From Rhodoferax sp. (GTDB taxonomy: Bacteria > Pseudomonadota > Gammaproteobacteria > Burkholderiales > Burkholderiaceae_C), in assembly GCA_020048795.1 (NCBI GenBank), contig JAIFMA010000075.1, forward strand, positions 1 through 43,783: a stretch of 43,783 bases of DNA, in the 5' to 3' direction. The notes under the pieces are model-generated. The model ran no database searches and was not told where the DNA came from. It worked only from the letters and a program-made list of their open reading frames with translations. Of this stretch, positions 16,976 through 26,558 are shown in pieces (the stretch's first letter is position 1; the number at the start of each line of letters is the position of its first letter). A program made the translations under genes and the position numbers.

Positions 16976-17884
16976 TCAACGCCGATAGCCACTTGAGCTA
17001 AAGACAAAGATCCCCGCCACCACCAGCACTGAGCCCAGCGCCACCCAGGCGGTAAACGGTTCGCCCAAAATCAGCACCCCCATCAAAATGGTGGACATCG
17101 GCCCGACCATGCCGGTTTGAGCAGCCAATGAGGCACCGATACGCTCAATGGCCATCATCACCATCAGCACCGGCACCACCGTGCACAGCGTGGCATTGAG
17201 CACCGACAGCCAGATCACTTCGGGTGCCACCAGCGCCGCCGCCAGCGGCCGCAGCAGCACAAACTGACCAATACACAACACACAGGCCACGGTGCTGGCC
17301 AGGCCCACCAAGCGCAAGGAGCCCAGCCGCTTGACCATTTCACCACTGAAGCTCAGGTAAATGGCATAACTCACCGCGCTCAGCAACACCAGCAGCGCAC
17401 CCAGCGCAGCGTCGGCACCTTCAAGCTTGATTTCGTGGCCAAAAACAAACAGCACACCGCCATAACTGATGGCCATGCCCAGCACCTGACGGCGTGAAAT
17501 ATGCCGTTTGTAAAGCACCAGCCCCAACAGCAGCACCAGCGTCGGGTTCAGGTAAAGAATCAGCCGCTCCAGTGCAGCACTGATATAGGCCAGCCCGGCA
17601 AAGTCCAGAAAGCTGGCCAGGTAGTAGCCGGTAAAACCCAGCCCCAGCACCCCCCAGACATCGTGGCGCGTCAGCCCTGGCTTGCCCCGACTGGCCCACC
17701 AGGCCATCAGCACAAAAATGGGCAAGGCAAACAACATGCGGTACATGATCAAGGTGACCGCATCCACACCATGGCGATAGGCCAGCTTGACAATGATGGC
17801 CTTGCCGCTGAAGGCAATGGCGCCCAAAGTCGCCAGCAGCAACCCAACAACTATTGTTTTAGGAGCTTCTTGCGCTTTATCCAT
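16976..17884 (-). CDS. EamA/DMT-family transporter
   Basis: Inner-membrane transporter of the drug/metabolite superfamily, 302 residues, ten hydrophobic helices in two EamA repeats; substrate unknown. Seen: LGAIAFSGKAIIVKLAY in helix 1, GYYLASFLDFAGLAYISAALERLILYL-type region in the first repeat, and a matching second half with GASLAAQTGMVGPMSTI. The start codon ATG 17884 and the first dozen codons (MDKAQEAPKTIVVG) are supplied by a copy of the dispersed repeat, so the original N-terminus may have been replaced; a start inside the first helix is not available. It follows tctA by 54 bases on the same strand. Confidence 0.88.
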   Translation of the reverse strand: MDKAQEAPKTIVVGLLLATLGAIAFSGKAIIVKLAYRHGVDAVTLIMYRMLFALPIFVLMAWWASRGKPGLTRHDVWGVLGLGFTGYYLASFLDFAGLAYISAALERLILYLNPTLVLLLGLVLYKRHISRRQVLGMAISYGGVLFVFGHEIKLEGADAALGALLVLLSAVSYAIYLSFSGEMVKRLGSLRLVGLASTVACVLCIGQFVLLRPLAAALVAPEVIWLSVLNATLCTVVPVLMVMMAIERIGASLAAQTGMVGPMSTILMGVLILGEPFTAWVALGSVLVVAGIFVFSSSGYRR

Positions 17885-17906
17885 AAGGGCTACAGGCCTA
17901 TTTCAC
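17849..17906 (+). repeat. Dispersed short repeat spanning the start of the EamA gene
   Basis: Pattern AACTATTGTTTTAGGAGCTT, then TTGCGCTTTATCCATAAGGG and CTACAGGCCTATTTCAC. It shares its reading frame with the gpsA copy: both give AQEAP followed by Ile/Val residues on the minus strand. The ATG of the EamA gene is formed by the CAT of CCATAAGGG. Confidence 0.75.
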
Positions 17907-17938
17907 CGATAACGCGGGGACGGGGATGGGGATGGGCT

Positions 17939-19450
17939 TTAGTCTTCAACAAATGCCTGTTCGCGCTGGCGCTTGATGACGGGCAACAACACCAGCAACA
18001 GCAGCACCAGTGCTGCGGCCAGCAAGCCGGCAGACAGCGGCCGGGTGACCAGCACGCTCCAGTCACCGCGCGACAGCAACAGGGCGCGGCGCAGGTTTTC
18101 TTCCATCATCGGGCCCAGAATAAAACCCAGCAGCAGGGGTGCGGGCTCCATGCCAAGCTTGATGAACACATAACCCACCACGCCAAACAGGCCCACCATC
18201 CAGATGTCCCAGGTGTTGTTGTTGGTAGAAAAAACCCCAATCGCGCAAAACAGCACAATCGCCGGGAACAGCCAGCGGTAAGGCACCGAGAGCAATTTGA
18301 TCCAGATGCCAATCAAAGGCAGGTTCAGCACCACCAGCATGGCATTGCCAATCCACATCGAGGCAATCAGGCCCCAGAACAACTCAGGGTTGCTGCTCAT
18401 CACCTGCGGGCCGGGCTGGATGTTGTGGATGGTCATGGCACCCACCATCAGCGCCATCACGGCGTTGGGCGGAATGCCCAGTGTCAGCAGCGGAATGAAC
18501 GAGGTTTGCGAGCCCGCATTGTTGGCCGACTCGGGCGCTGCCACACCCCGGATATTGCCCTGGCCAAACGGCACTTCTCCTGGCTGCAGCTTGGTCTTCT
18601 TCTCGATGCTGTAAGCGGCAAACGCCGCCAGCAAGGCACCGCCGCCGGGCAAAATCCCGAGGATGGAGCCAATGGTGGTGCCACGCAGTACCGCTGGCAC
18701 CATGCGCCGGAAGTCTTCGCGGGTTGGCATCAGGCCATGCACCTTGCCGGTAAATACCTCGCGGTGTTCTTCCTTGACCGCCAGGTTGGCAATGATCTCG
18801 CCATAACCAAACACCCCCATGGCGATCACGATAAAACCAATACCGTCGGTAAGCTCCGGGATCTCAAAGGCAAAACGCGCCACGCCGGAGTTCACATCGG
18901 TGCCCACCAGGCCCAGCAGCAAGCCCAGCACAATCATCGCGATGGCTTTCAGCAAGGAGCCTGAAGCCAGCACCACGGCACCGATCAGCCCCAGCACCAT
19001 CAACGCAAAATATTCGGCCGGACCAAATTTGAACGCCACCTCGGTCAACGGCACCGCAAACGCCGCCAGAATCAGGGTGCCGACGCATCCGGCAAAAAAT
19101 GAACCCAGGCCTGCTGCTGCCAGCGCTGGCCCGGCCCGGCCCTTGCGCGCCATCTGGTGGCCGTCGATCACCGTCACCACCGAAGAAGCCTCACCCGGCA
19201 AGTTAACCAGGATCGCCGTGGTCGAACCACCATACTGCGCCCCGTAATAAATACCGGCCAACATGATCAGGGCCGATACCGGCGGCAGAGCATAGGTAGC
19301 AGGCAGCAACATGGCGATGGTGGCCACCGGGCCGATACCCGGCAAGACACCAATCAGCGTACCCAGCAGACAACCGACAAAGGCGTAGAGCAGATTGATC
19401 GGGGTAACTGCCACGCCGAACCCCATCGTCAAATTGGTGATCAGGTCCAT
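17939..19450 (-). CDS. tctA: Tripartite tricarboxylate transporter, large membrane subunit TctA
   Basis: Large transport subunit of a TTT-family uptake system for carboxylates. About twelve hydrophobic segments; the family signature GCLLGTLIGVLPGIGPVAT and YYGAQYGGSTTAIL region near the N-terminus are clear, with a second glycine-rich GILPGGGALLAAF region in the middle. Length 503 is standard. ATG 19450 is chosen over 19456 because GAGGG then stands 7 bases upstream and the protein begins MDLITNL, the usual start. It is separated from tctB by 9 bases. Confidence 0.95.
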   Translation of the reverse strand: MDLITNLTMGFGVAVTPINLLYAFVGCLLGTLIGVLPGIGPVATIAMLLPATYALPPVSALIMLAGIYYGAQYGGSTTAILVNLPGEASSVVTVIDGHQMARKGRAGPALAAAGLGSFFAGCVGTLILAAFAVPLTEVAFKFGPAEYFALMVLGLIGAVVLASGSLLKAIAMIVLGLLLGLVGTDVNSGVARFAFEIPELTDGIGFIVIAMGVFGYGEIIANLAVKEEHREVFTGKVHGLMPTREDFRRMVPAVLRGTTIGSILGILPGGGALLAAFAAYSIEKKTKLQPGEVPFGQGNIRGVAAPESANNAGSQTSFIPLLTLGIPPNAVMALMVGAMTIHNIQPGPQVMSSNPELFWGLIASMWIGNAMLVVLNLPLIGIWIKLLSVPYRWLFPAIVLFCAIGVFSTNNNTWDIWMVGLFGVVGYVFIKLGMEPAPLLLGFILGPMMEENLRRALLLSRGDWSVLVTRPLSAGLLAAALVLLLLVLLPVIKRQREQAFVED

Positions 19451-19459
19451 ACCCATCCC

Positions 19460-19960
19460 TCAAGCAGACAAAAAAGCCGGCCACACCAGCAACTGTAGTT
19501 TGAGCAACACCACAAAAGCCAGGTAGCTGCCGGCGGACAGCACGGTGGCCAACAACAGGCTCTGTTTCAGGCTAAAACGATCACCGGCCAAGCCCGCCAC
19601 CACCGTCAGACCGTAAATGGCCAGCACCAGGCCGGCAGCAGGCAGACCCAGCCGCGGCAAACCACCCAGCAACACCCCAAACAACACATTCGCCGCAATG
19701 ATGAAAAACAGCGGTCTAAAGGCCCAGGCACCGACCCGATCGGTCTCGGTCACACTGTTCAGGCCTTGCCAGACCAGCGAACGCAGCAGGATGACCAGAC
19801 CCAGAAAGGCCAGCACCAACCCGAGCAAGAGCGGGAAATAGCCCGGCCCCATGCTGGCACTGGTTCCAACCCGATAGGTGGTCGAGCCCCAGGCGAATGC
19901 CGCCCCAAACAGCACAAACAGCAGCCCTGAAAAAAAATCCTTGGGGCTCTTGATCTTCAT
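19460..19960 (-). CDS. tctB: Tripartite tricarboxylate transporter, small membrane subunit TctB
   Basis: Small membrane subunit of the TTT carrier, 166 residues with four hydrophobic helices. Typical is the early PKDFFSGLLFVLFGAAFAW followed by GTSASMGPGYFPLLLG, the hallmark of TctB proteins. Its gene sits between tctC (9 bases) and tctA (9 bases), as in most TTT operons. Confidence 0.94.
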   Translation of the reverse strand: MKIKSPKDFFSGLLFVLFGAAFAWGSTTYRVGTSASMGPGYFPLLLGLVLAFLGLVILLRSLVWQGLNSVTETDRVGAWAFRPLFFIIAANVLFGVLLGGLPRLGLPAAGLVLAIYGLTVVAGLAGDRFSLKQSLLLATVLSAGSYLAFVVLLKLQLLVWPAFLSA

Positions 19961-19969
19961 CAGACCACC

Positions 19970-20926
19970 TCAACTCAGGCTGATGCCAGCAAACTTGCTG
20001 ATGCGCTGCATTTTTTCAATTTCACGGCGAATCTGGGTGGCAAAGTCGTCTGGTGTCGAACCCGAGGGGAACAAACCCAGTGCTGCCAGGCGCTGTTTCA
20101 CCGCAGGCTCCTGCACCGCTTTGGCCACCGCCTGCTGAATCCGCCTGACCGCAGCAACCGGTGTACCGGCAGCAGCCACCAGGCCAAACCAGGACGGGTC
20201 GTTGTTGCTGGGCAGCTTGAGTTCACCGTAAGTGGGCACGTTGGGCAAGACATCCAGACGCTGCGGCCACGACACCGCCAAGGCGCGTAACTTGCCTGCC
20301 TGCACATGCGACACCGCCGCAGCCACTTGGTCAAATGCCACATCGATCTGCCCGGCCAGCAAATCATTCAGGGCCGGACCTGCACCGCGGTAAGGAATAT
20401 GCACCATGAAGGTGCCGGTGCTGCTCTTGAACAACTCGCCCCACATGTGGCCAATGGTGCCATTGCCCGGCGAGGCATAACTCAGCTTGCCCGGGTTGGC
20501 TTTGAGGTACGCCACAAATTCGGCAAAGTCCTTCACCTGTAGTTTGGGATTGACCAACAAAATGCCGGGTGCCTTGACCATCTCGGTCACCGCGACAAAG
20601 TCCTTGATCGGGTCATACGGAAGTTTGGGATACACCGCCGGATTCACGCCATGCGTTGACAGGGTTGCCACGCCCAGGGTCATTCCGTCTGGCACCGCTT
20701 TGGCTACCTCGGCCATACCGACCGAACCCCCGGCACCAGAGCGGTTTTCAACCACTACCGGTTGCCCCAACAAGCGCGTCAAGGGCTCACTCAGAATACG
20801 CGCCGTCACGTCGGTGGCACCCCCGGGTGGAAAAGGCACCAGCAGCCGCAAGGGTCGGGTCTGCGCCGCAGCCCAGCCTGGCAGCAGGGCACACGCCGTC
20901 AGCCCGAAAATTTCTCGTCTTTGCAT
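19970..20926 (-). CDS. tctC: TctC/Bug-family periplasmic solute-binding protein
   Basis: Periplasmic receptor for the TctAB carrier, 318 residues, of the Bug family that is greatly expanded in Burkholderiales. A signal peptide (about 1-22, ending AAA) is followed by the family start RPLRLLVPFPPGGATD, then VENRSGAGGSVGMAEVAKA and YASPGNGTIGHMWGELFK. First gene of tctCBA. The ligand, probably a di- or tricarboxylate or aromatic acid, cannot be told from sequence. Confidence 0.94.
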   Translation of the reverse strand: MQRREIFGLTACALLPGWAAAQTRPLRLLVPFPPGGATDVTARILSEPLTRLLGQPVVVENRSGAGGSVGMAEVAKAVPDGMTLGVATLSTHGVNPAVYPKLPYDPIKDFVAVTEMVKAPGILLVNPKLQVKDFAEFVAYLKANPGKLSYASPGNGTIGHMWGELFKSSTGTFMVHIPYRGAGPALNDLLAGQIDVAFDQVAAAVSHVQAGKLRALAVSWPQRLDVLPNVPTYGELKLPSNNDPSWFGLVAAAGTPVAAVRRIQQAVAKAVQEPAVKQRLAALGLFPSGSTPDDFATQIRREIEKMQRISKFAGISLS

Positions 20927-20954
20927 CGCGGTTTTCCTTTTTGTCAGGTCAGTG

Positions 20955-22739
20955 TTACCCCAGTGTCGGGGTGGATGAAAGAACTTCGTCGAGCAACGTC
21001 ATCCCTTCAGCCACTCGCAAGGAGCCTGCCAGCCGCAGCGGTCGCATGCCGTCTGCCACCGCCTGTCGTTTGAGCGCATCGGTATTGGGCTCACGGGTGA
21101 CCAGGGCCTTGAAGGGCTCTGACACCACCAGCAACTCATACAAGCCCATGCGCCCCATAAAGCCGGTCATGCGGCAATCGACGCAACCCACCGCCTTGAA
21201 CGGTTTGTAAGTGCCATTGAGCTGCCAGGGCTTGACCACCTCGGCCAATATCTCGCGCGTGGCTGCCGGGTCGGGTAGTTTGCAATGGGGGCACAGGGTG
21301 CGCACCAGCCGCTGCGCCAGCACACCCAGCAAAGTGGCGTTGATCAGGTAAGACGGCACGCCCAGTTCCATCAAGCGGGTAATGGCTGAGGGGGCATCGT
21401 TGGTGTGCAGGGTAGAAAACACCAGATGCCCGGTGAGTGCCGCCTGCACCGCCATTTCGGCAGTGGCCTGGTCGCGAATTTCACCCACCATGATGATGTC
21501 CGGGTCTTGCCGCATCAGCGCACGCAAGCCTTCGGGAAAACCAAAGTCAAGCTGCGGCTGCACCTGCGTCTGGTTGAAAGACGCTTCAATCATCTCGATC
21601 GGGTCTTCCACCGTGTTCACATTCACTTCTTCAGTGGCAACCCGTTTCAGGGTGGAATACAAAGTGGTGGTTTTTCCGGAGCCGGTAGGCCCCGTCACCA
21701 GGATGATGCCGTTCGGACGCTTGACCAATGCCTCCCAGCGCTGCGCATCATGGGCCGAAAAACCCAGCGCATCCAGATCCTTGACGGTGGTCTCGGGGTC
21801 AAAAATACGCATCACCATTTTTTCGCCAAAGGCGGTTGGCAAGGTGGAAATACGCATCTCGATCTCGCTGCCACCCGGGTTGCGCGTCTTGATGCGCCCA
21901 TCTTGCGGACGGCGCCGCTCCACCACGTCCATGCGCCCCAGCAGTTTGATGCGTGCCGTCATGGCCGCCAGCACGCCCATGGGCATCTGGTACACCGGGT
22001 GCAACACGCCGTCGATGCGAAAGCGGATCACGCCCTGCTCGCGCCGGGGCTCCAGGTGAATGTCGCTGGCGCGCTGGTCAAACGCATATTGCCACAGCCA
22101 GTCCACCACCTGCACCACACTTTGGTCGTTGGCATCGAGCTGCTTGTTGCTCTTGCCCAACTCCACCAGTTGCTCAAAGCTGGCTGCGGTGTTGCTGCCA
22201 GCCTTGTTGGCCGCCCGCACCGACTTGGCCAGCGCAAAAAACTCGATGGTGAAACGGTGAATGTCCTGCGGATTGGCCACCACACGGCGCACACTGCGGC
22301 GCGACTGGCGTTCCACTTCAGCCACCCAGTCGGTCAGAAACGGCTCGGCCGTGGCCACCACCACCTCGTGCGCGGTCACTTGTACCGGCAAAATCTTGTG
22401 CCGCTCGGCATAAGCCGGGCTCATGGTGTCAGCCACCTTGCTCACATCCACCTTGAGCGGATCAATGCGCAAATATGCCAGCACGGCACGACCGGCCAGC
22501 CACTGCGTCAGCCCTTCGATGTCCATCGGTTTGCCATCACTGGCCCGATGCACCACCACACTGGCCAGGCGCACCAGCGGATGCTGCACGCTTTCAGCCT
22601 GGGCGCAGCGGGTATGGATGCGCTGCGCCTCCTGCACGCTGATGACAGCGTCGGCCTGCAACCATTGCACCAGACTGCGCCAGTCCAGCGGACCAGAAGC
22701 CGGCGGTAAAGGTGACTTGTGAAGGGTGGAATGGTTCAT
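20955..22739 (-). CDS. GspE/PilB-family secretion or pilus-assembly ATPase
   Basis: Hexameric cytoplasmic ATPase of the type II secretion/type IV pilus class, 594 residues. An N-terminal MshEN-like region (about 20-160) precedes the ATPase core: Walker A GPTGSGKTTT (350-359), the Asp box with DIIMVGEIRD (414-423), and the His box TGHLVFSTLHTND. A zinc tetracysteine site is seen at Cys483, Cys486, Cys519 and Cys522 (CPHC, CVDC). No other secretion or pilus gene is in the window, so this is an orphan locus, and it may serve a system encoded elsewhere. The ATG at 22739 overlaps the upstream stop (ATGA). Confidence 0.92.
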   Translation of the reverse strand: MNHSTLHKSPLPPASGPLDWRSLVQWLQADAVISVQEAQRIHTRCAQAESVQHPLVRLASVVVHRASDGKPMDIEGLTQWLAGRAVLAYLRIDPLKVDVSKVADTMSPAYAERHKILPVQVTAHEVVVATAEPFLTDWVAEVERQSRRSVRRVVANPQDIHRFTIEFFALAKSVRAANKAGSNTAASFEQLVELGKSNKQLDANDQSVVQVVDWLWQYAFDQRASDIHLEPRREQGVIRFRIDGVLHPVYQMPMGVLAAMTARIKLLGRMDVVERRRPQDGRIKTRNPGGSEIEMRISTLPTAFGEKMVMRIFDPETTVKDLDALGFSAHDAQRWEALVKRPNGIILVTGPTGSGKTTTLYSTLKRVATEEVNVNTVEDPIEMIEASFNQTQVQPQLDFGFPEGLRALMRQDPDIIMVGEIRDQATAEMAVQAALTGHLVFSTLHTNDAPSAITRLMELGVPSYLINATLLGVLAQRLVRTLCPHCKLPDPAATREILAEVVKPWQLNGTYKPFKAVGCVDCRMTGFMGRMGLYELLVVSEPFKALVTREPNTDALKRQAVADGMRPLRLAGSLRVAEGMTLLDEVLSSTPTLG

Positions 22740-23491
22740 GGCAAGATCGGTTTGAAAACGCGGACCCACTTGTCGGCCGGCAGACCCCAGCGCACTTCAA
22801 TGGCATTGGCACGAGCCATCAGAACTTCACGCCTGGGCCGACTCGGCGTATGCTGCGCCAGCACCACGGTGTTGCCCTCGCGGGTCGGCTTGAACGTCCA
22901 CACAGCGTCTTTGCCAAACGCAGCGGAAATTTTTTCGACGCTGCGCTCAAAGCTCGAAGCCCGCCCAAACAGGTTCACCGTCATGCAGCCCTCAGCCGTC
23001 AGCAAGCGCCGGCAATGGTTGTAAAAAGGCAGACTGTCAAGCACCGGCGCTGCGGCTTCGTGGTCATACAAATCCACCTGCAAGGCATCCACACTGCCCC
23101 ACCACTTGGGGTTCTGAATCTCTTGCGCGGCATCGGCCAGCACCACTTGCAGGTTGGCGTGATCGGCCGGCAGTTTGAACCAGCCTCGGCAGGCCACCAG
23201 CACCTGTGGGTTGAGCTCGATGGCGGTGGTCTTCATGTGCAGTTGTTTGGTGCAGAACTTGGTCAGAGAACCCGCCCCCAAGCCCAGTTGCATGGCCAAG
23301 CGACCCTTGACCGTGTCGGGCTCGACAAACAGCAGCCAGGCCAGCATGCGCTGGATGTACTCATGCACCAGACCGACCGGGTTGTCCAGGTACATCGAGC
23401 CCTGAATCCATTCAGTGCCCAGATGCAGATGTCGCACTGGACCGTCATCAGAGAAGTTGACTTCGGGGAGATCGTGCAGGCGCTTTTTCAA
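22736..23491 (-). CDS. Spermidine-synthase-like methyltransferase-fold protein
   Basis: Rossmann-fold protein of the SpeE type, 251 residues. The nucleotide-binding glycine loop is LGLGAGSLTKF (about 69-79), followed by the acidic end of the next strand (AIELNP) and an NLQVVLADA-type D loop, then DALQVDLYDHEAAAP. The canonical putrescine aminopropyltransferase signature (D-x-x-D with YHE) is not obvious, so a different substrate is possible. The start is the TTG at 23491, since no ATG or GTG is open upstream and the frame closes just before. Its stop overlaps the GspE-like start by 4 bases, so the two are probably translated together. Confidence 0.8.
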   Translation of the reverse strand: MKKRLHDLPEVNFSDDGPVRHLHLGTEWIQGSMYLDNPVGLVHEYIQRMLAWLLFVEPDTVKGRLAMQLGLGAGSLTKFCTKQLHMKTTAIELNPQVLVACRGWFKLPADHANLQVVLADAAQEIQNPKWWGSVDALQVDLYDHEAAAPVLDSLPFYNHCRRLLTAEGCMTVNLFGRASSFERSVEKISAAFGKDAVWTFKPTREGNTVVLAQHTPSRPRREVLMARANAIEVRWGLPADKWVRVFKPILP

Positions 23492-23527
23492 GATGCCACG
23501 ATTATCAGCATTTGCACCAACGCCCCG

Positions 23528-23971
23528 TCAGCAGGCACCCAAACGCGCGTGCTCCACCTTCAGGCAACGGTCTTGCACCACCACCCGGCCAGCCGCGCGT
23601 GCCGTGGCCAGCGCCGCCTCGTGACGCACACCCAGTTGTAGCCAAAGTGCTGGCACGCCCAGGGCGATGGCTTCATCCACCACGGGCGGCACATCGTCGC
23701 TGTTGCGAAACACATCGACCAGATCGAGCCTAACCTGCGCGGCGGCCTCAGTCAGGGTGGCATACACCACCTGGCCCAGGATCGGTGAGCCAACAGCGAC
23801 CGGGTTAACCGGCACAATGCGCCAGCCATGTGCCTGCATGTACTGCGCCACCCGGTAGCTGTCGCGGTGCGGTTTGGGTGACAGGCCCACCACCGCCACG
23901 GTGCGGCAGGTGGTCAGGATATGCGCAATGGATTGCGCCTCAGTGAGTGCTGCGGTTTGACTGGCGGTCAT
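23528..23971 (-). CDS. CoA-binding domain protein (YccU type)
   Basis: Small cytoplasmic protein of 147 residues with a CoA-binding Rossmann fold: TVAVVGLSPKPHRDSYRVA at the start, GWRIVPVNP, then DLVDVFRNSDDVPPVVDEAI and a C-terminal VQDRCLKVEH. Members are common, and their role is not established. ATG 23971 follows GAAAGAAG and gives the family N-terminus; an upstream ATG at 24061 adds 30 unrelated residues. It precedes the spermidine-synthase-like gene by 36 bases. Confidence 0.9.
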   Translation of the reverse strand: MTASQTAALTEAQSIAHILTTCRTVAVVGLSPKPHRDSYRVAQYMQAHGWRIVPVNPVAVGSPILGQVVYATLTEAAAQVRLDLVDVFRNSDDVPPVVDEAIALGVPALWLQLGVRHEAALATARAAGRVVVQDRCLKVEHARLGAC

Positions 23972-24427
23972 GTCTTCTTTCAGGTAGTTTGGGCCTGCAT
24001 CCGTTCCAGCGCATGGTACCAGCCCCCGACTGCATCCGAAACCATGGCGCATGCGGTACACCGTTACGCCACTTCCAGCGCCCTGGACACCGCATCCACC
24101 GGAACCGGTCGCAGCAATTCGTGCACGGTGTCATTCTCGCCGCTGCCCTGGCTATCGCCCTGCGCAAAAGTGGTCCGTCAGCACTACACCATCACGCTGG
24201 AGGCCAAAAAAGCTGACGTGCCGCAGCAGTCAGATAAAACCAATGCGACAGCCAAGTCAGAAAAACCAGTACCCACGCCGAGCTGGACCAAACAAGTCAT
24301 TCAAGGCACCCTGGCCTCGCATCCGGGGGGTCCGGTTAACAGCCACTTGCTGCAGGACTGTCGCTACTCAAGCTATGCTCGCGACACTGACACTCAACAC
24401 TCAACATTGAACCTTGAACCGCACGCC
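23972..24427. other. 456-base stretch without a supported gene
   Basis: Separates the divergent CoA-binding and molybdopterin oxidoreductase genes. A plus-strand frame is open across it and joins the oxidoreductase frame without a stop, but the family N-terminus lies at 24428. A section near 24180-24290 gives peptide RQHYTITLEAKKADVPQQ, coding-like but not identified. It may be the debris of a small gene. No hairpin or repeat was recognised. Confidence 0.45.
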
Positions 24428-26470
24428 ATGCCCCACCGCTCTCCCGACCCAGACCCAAAAACCCTTCAAATCATCGGTGCCTGCCCGCACGACTGTCCCG
24501 ACACCTGCTCACTGCTGACCACGGTGCAAGACGGTGTCGCCGTCAAAGTGCAGGGCAACCCGGCCCACCCCCATACTGACGGCGCGCTGTGCACCAAGGT
24601 ATCGCGCTACCCCGAACGCACCTACCACCCCGAGCGTATCCTGCAGCCCCTCAAACGCACCGGACCCAAGGGCGCAGGCCAGTTTGAACCCGTCAACTGG
24701 GACGCCGCTCTGGCCGACATTGCCACCCGCCTGAAAGAAATTGCTGGGCGCGACCCGCAGGCCATCCTGCCCTATAGCTACGCCGGCACCATGGGGCTGG
24801 TGCAGGGCGACAGCATGTCGGCACGTTTTTTTCACAAACTGGGGGCCTCGCTGCTCAATCGCACCATTTGCGCATCGGCCGGTGGCGAAGCCCTGCTGCA
24901 CACGCTGGGGGTCAAAACAGGGACGCGGGTGGAATTTTTTGCCCAGTCCAAACTGATCCTGATCTGGGGCAGCAACTCGATTTCCAGCAACCTGCATTTC
25001 TGGCGCTACGCCAACCAGGCCAAACGCCATGGCGCCAAACTCATCTGCATTGACCCACGCCAAAGCGAAACGGCTGACAAATGTCATGAACATATTGCCC
25101 TGCTGCCCGGTACCGATGGGGCTTTGGCGCTATCCATAATGCAGCAACTGATCAGCCACGACTGGCTGGACCACGACTATTTGGCGCGTTACACCTTGGG
25201 CTGGGACGCGCTGCGCGAGCGCGCCCTGCAATGGCCGCCTGAGCGCGCCGCCGCTGTCTGCGGCATTGATGCTGGGCAAATTCGCTCGCTGGCACGGGAT
25301 TACGGCGCCAGCGTCAAAACTGGCGAACCAGCCGCCATCCGCATGAACTACGGCCTGCAGCGCGTGCATGGCGGCGGCAACGCGGTGCGGCTGATTGCCA
25401 TGCTGCCGGCGCTGATTGGGGCCTGGCGGCACCGCGCCGGGGGGGTGCTGCTGTCAAGCTCAGGCAATTTTCCGGTCAACCGTACCGCCCTGGAGCGGCC
25501 CGACCTGCTGGCTGGGCGCACACCGCGCACGCTGAACATGGCCACCATCGGCGACGATCTGCTGCGCCCGGCCAGCCCTGAGTTTGGTCCGAAAGTTGAG
25601 GCGCTGATCGTTTACAACAGCAACCCGGTGGCCATCGCACCAGAATCCGGCAAGGTGGTGGCCGGTTTGCACGCGACGATTTGTTCACCGTGGTGCTGGA
25701 GCATTTCCAGACCGACACCGCCGACTACGCCGACTACATCCTGCCCGCCACGACACAGCTAGAGCACTGGGATGTGCACTTGAGCTACGGCCACACCGAT
25801 GCGCTGCTGAACCGCCCGGCGATTGCGCCGCTGGGGCAGGCCAAACCCAATGCGCAGATCTTCCGGGAACTCAGCCGCCGCATGGGGTTTGAAGACACCT
25901 GTTTTTCTGACACAGACGAGGCCCTGTGCCGCATGGCCTACGGTGATGCGGTCGATTTCAGCGCCCTGCTGGCCCAGGGCTTTGCCACCTTGCCCACTTC
26001 AAACACCGTCAGGCAAATGCGAGTTTTTCAGCCAACGCCTGGTGGACCGTGGTCTGGACGGCCTGCCCGACCATGTGCCCAACCACGAGGCGTTTAACAC
26101 CTCGGTGGCGTACCCGCTGGCCATGATCTCGCCGCCGGCGCGCAATTTCTTGAACTCCAGTTTTGTCAATGTCAAAAGCCTGCAGACCACTGAAGGCGAG
26201 CCGCTGCTGGAGATGCATGCGCAAGATGCCGCACAGCGCCGGCTGGCAGACGGTGACGTGGTGCGGGTTTTCAATGATCGCGGCCAATACCACTGCCGTC
26301 TGCAGATCAGCGCACGCGCCCGGCCCGGGGTGGTCAACGGCCTGGGGGTCTGGTGGCGCAAGCTGGGCCTGAATGGCACCAACGTGAACCAGCTGACCAA
26401 CCAACGCCTGACCGATCTGGGCGCAGCACCCACGTTTTACGACTGTCTGGTCGAGGTCCGGGCCGCTTGA
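24428..26470 (+). pseudogene. Molybdopterin oxidoreductase (DMSO-reductase family), two frameshifts
   Basis: Encodes in three frames a roughly 680-residue molybdopterin-dependent oxidoreductase of the formate dehydrogenase/BisC class. The N-terminal 4Fe-4S site is Cys19, Cys23, Cys27 (CPHDCPDTC) with Cys55 (GALCTK). The central part has LILIWGSNSISSN and KLICIDPRQSETA. The frame is lost near 25666-25668, where GGTTTGCACG has three T and a fourth restores FARDDLFTVV. The next stretch reads well (TADYADYILPATTQLEHWD) until about 25998, where one extra T in CACTTCAAAC breaks the frame; removing it restores TPSGKCEFFSQRL and the C-terminal pterin-binding domain. The shifts are -1 and +1 and may be genuine or sequencing errors. 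Confidence 0.85.
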
Positions 26471-26558
26471 ACACCCTCTCGCGGGTGGGAAAACTCAGGC
26501 TTTTTGATCCAGCAGAGCGCCGGCCACGGGGTCGGCCGTGGTGAAAACCGCCTGATCC

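Noticed and set aside
17501..18964. Long plus-strand open frame (487 codons) rich in Gln and His
   Set aside because: It is antisense to tctA and the EamA gene, which have clear family motifs. High GC and codon bias create such shadows, and the peptide is low-complexity without a domain.
21405..22709. 434-codon open frame antisense to the GspE-like gene
   Set aside because: The minus strand encodes an intact ATPase with all motifs; the antisense peptide is rich in His and Arg with no recognisable domain.
26524..26541. Hairpin CCACGG-GGTCGG-CCGTGG between the molybdoenzyme and glcF ends
   Set aside because: No T run follows on either strand, so it is not supported as an intrinsic terminator.
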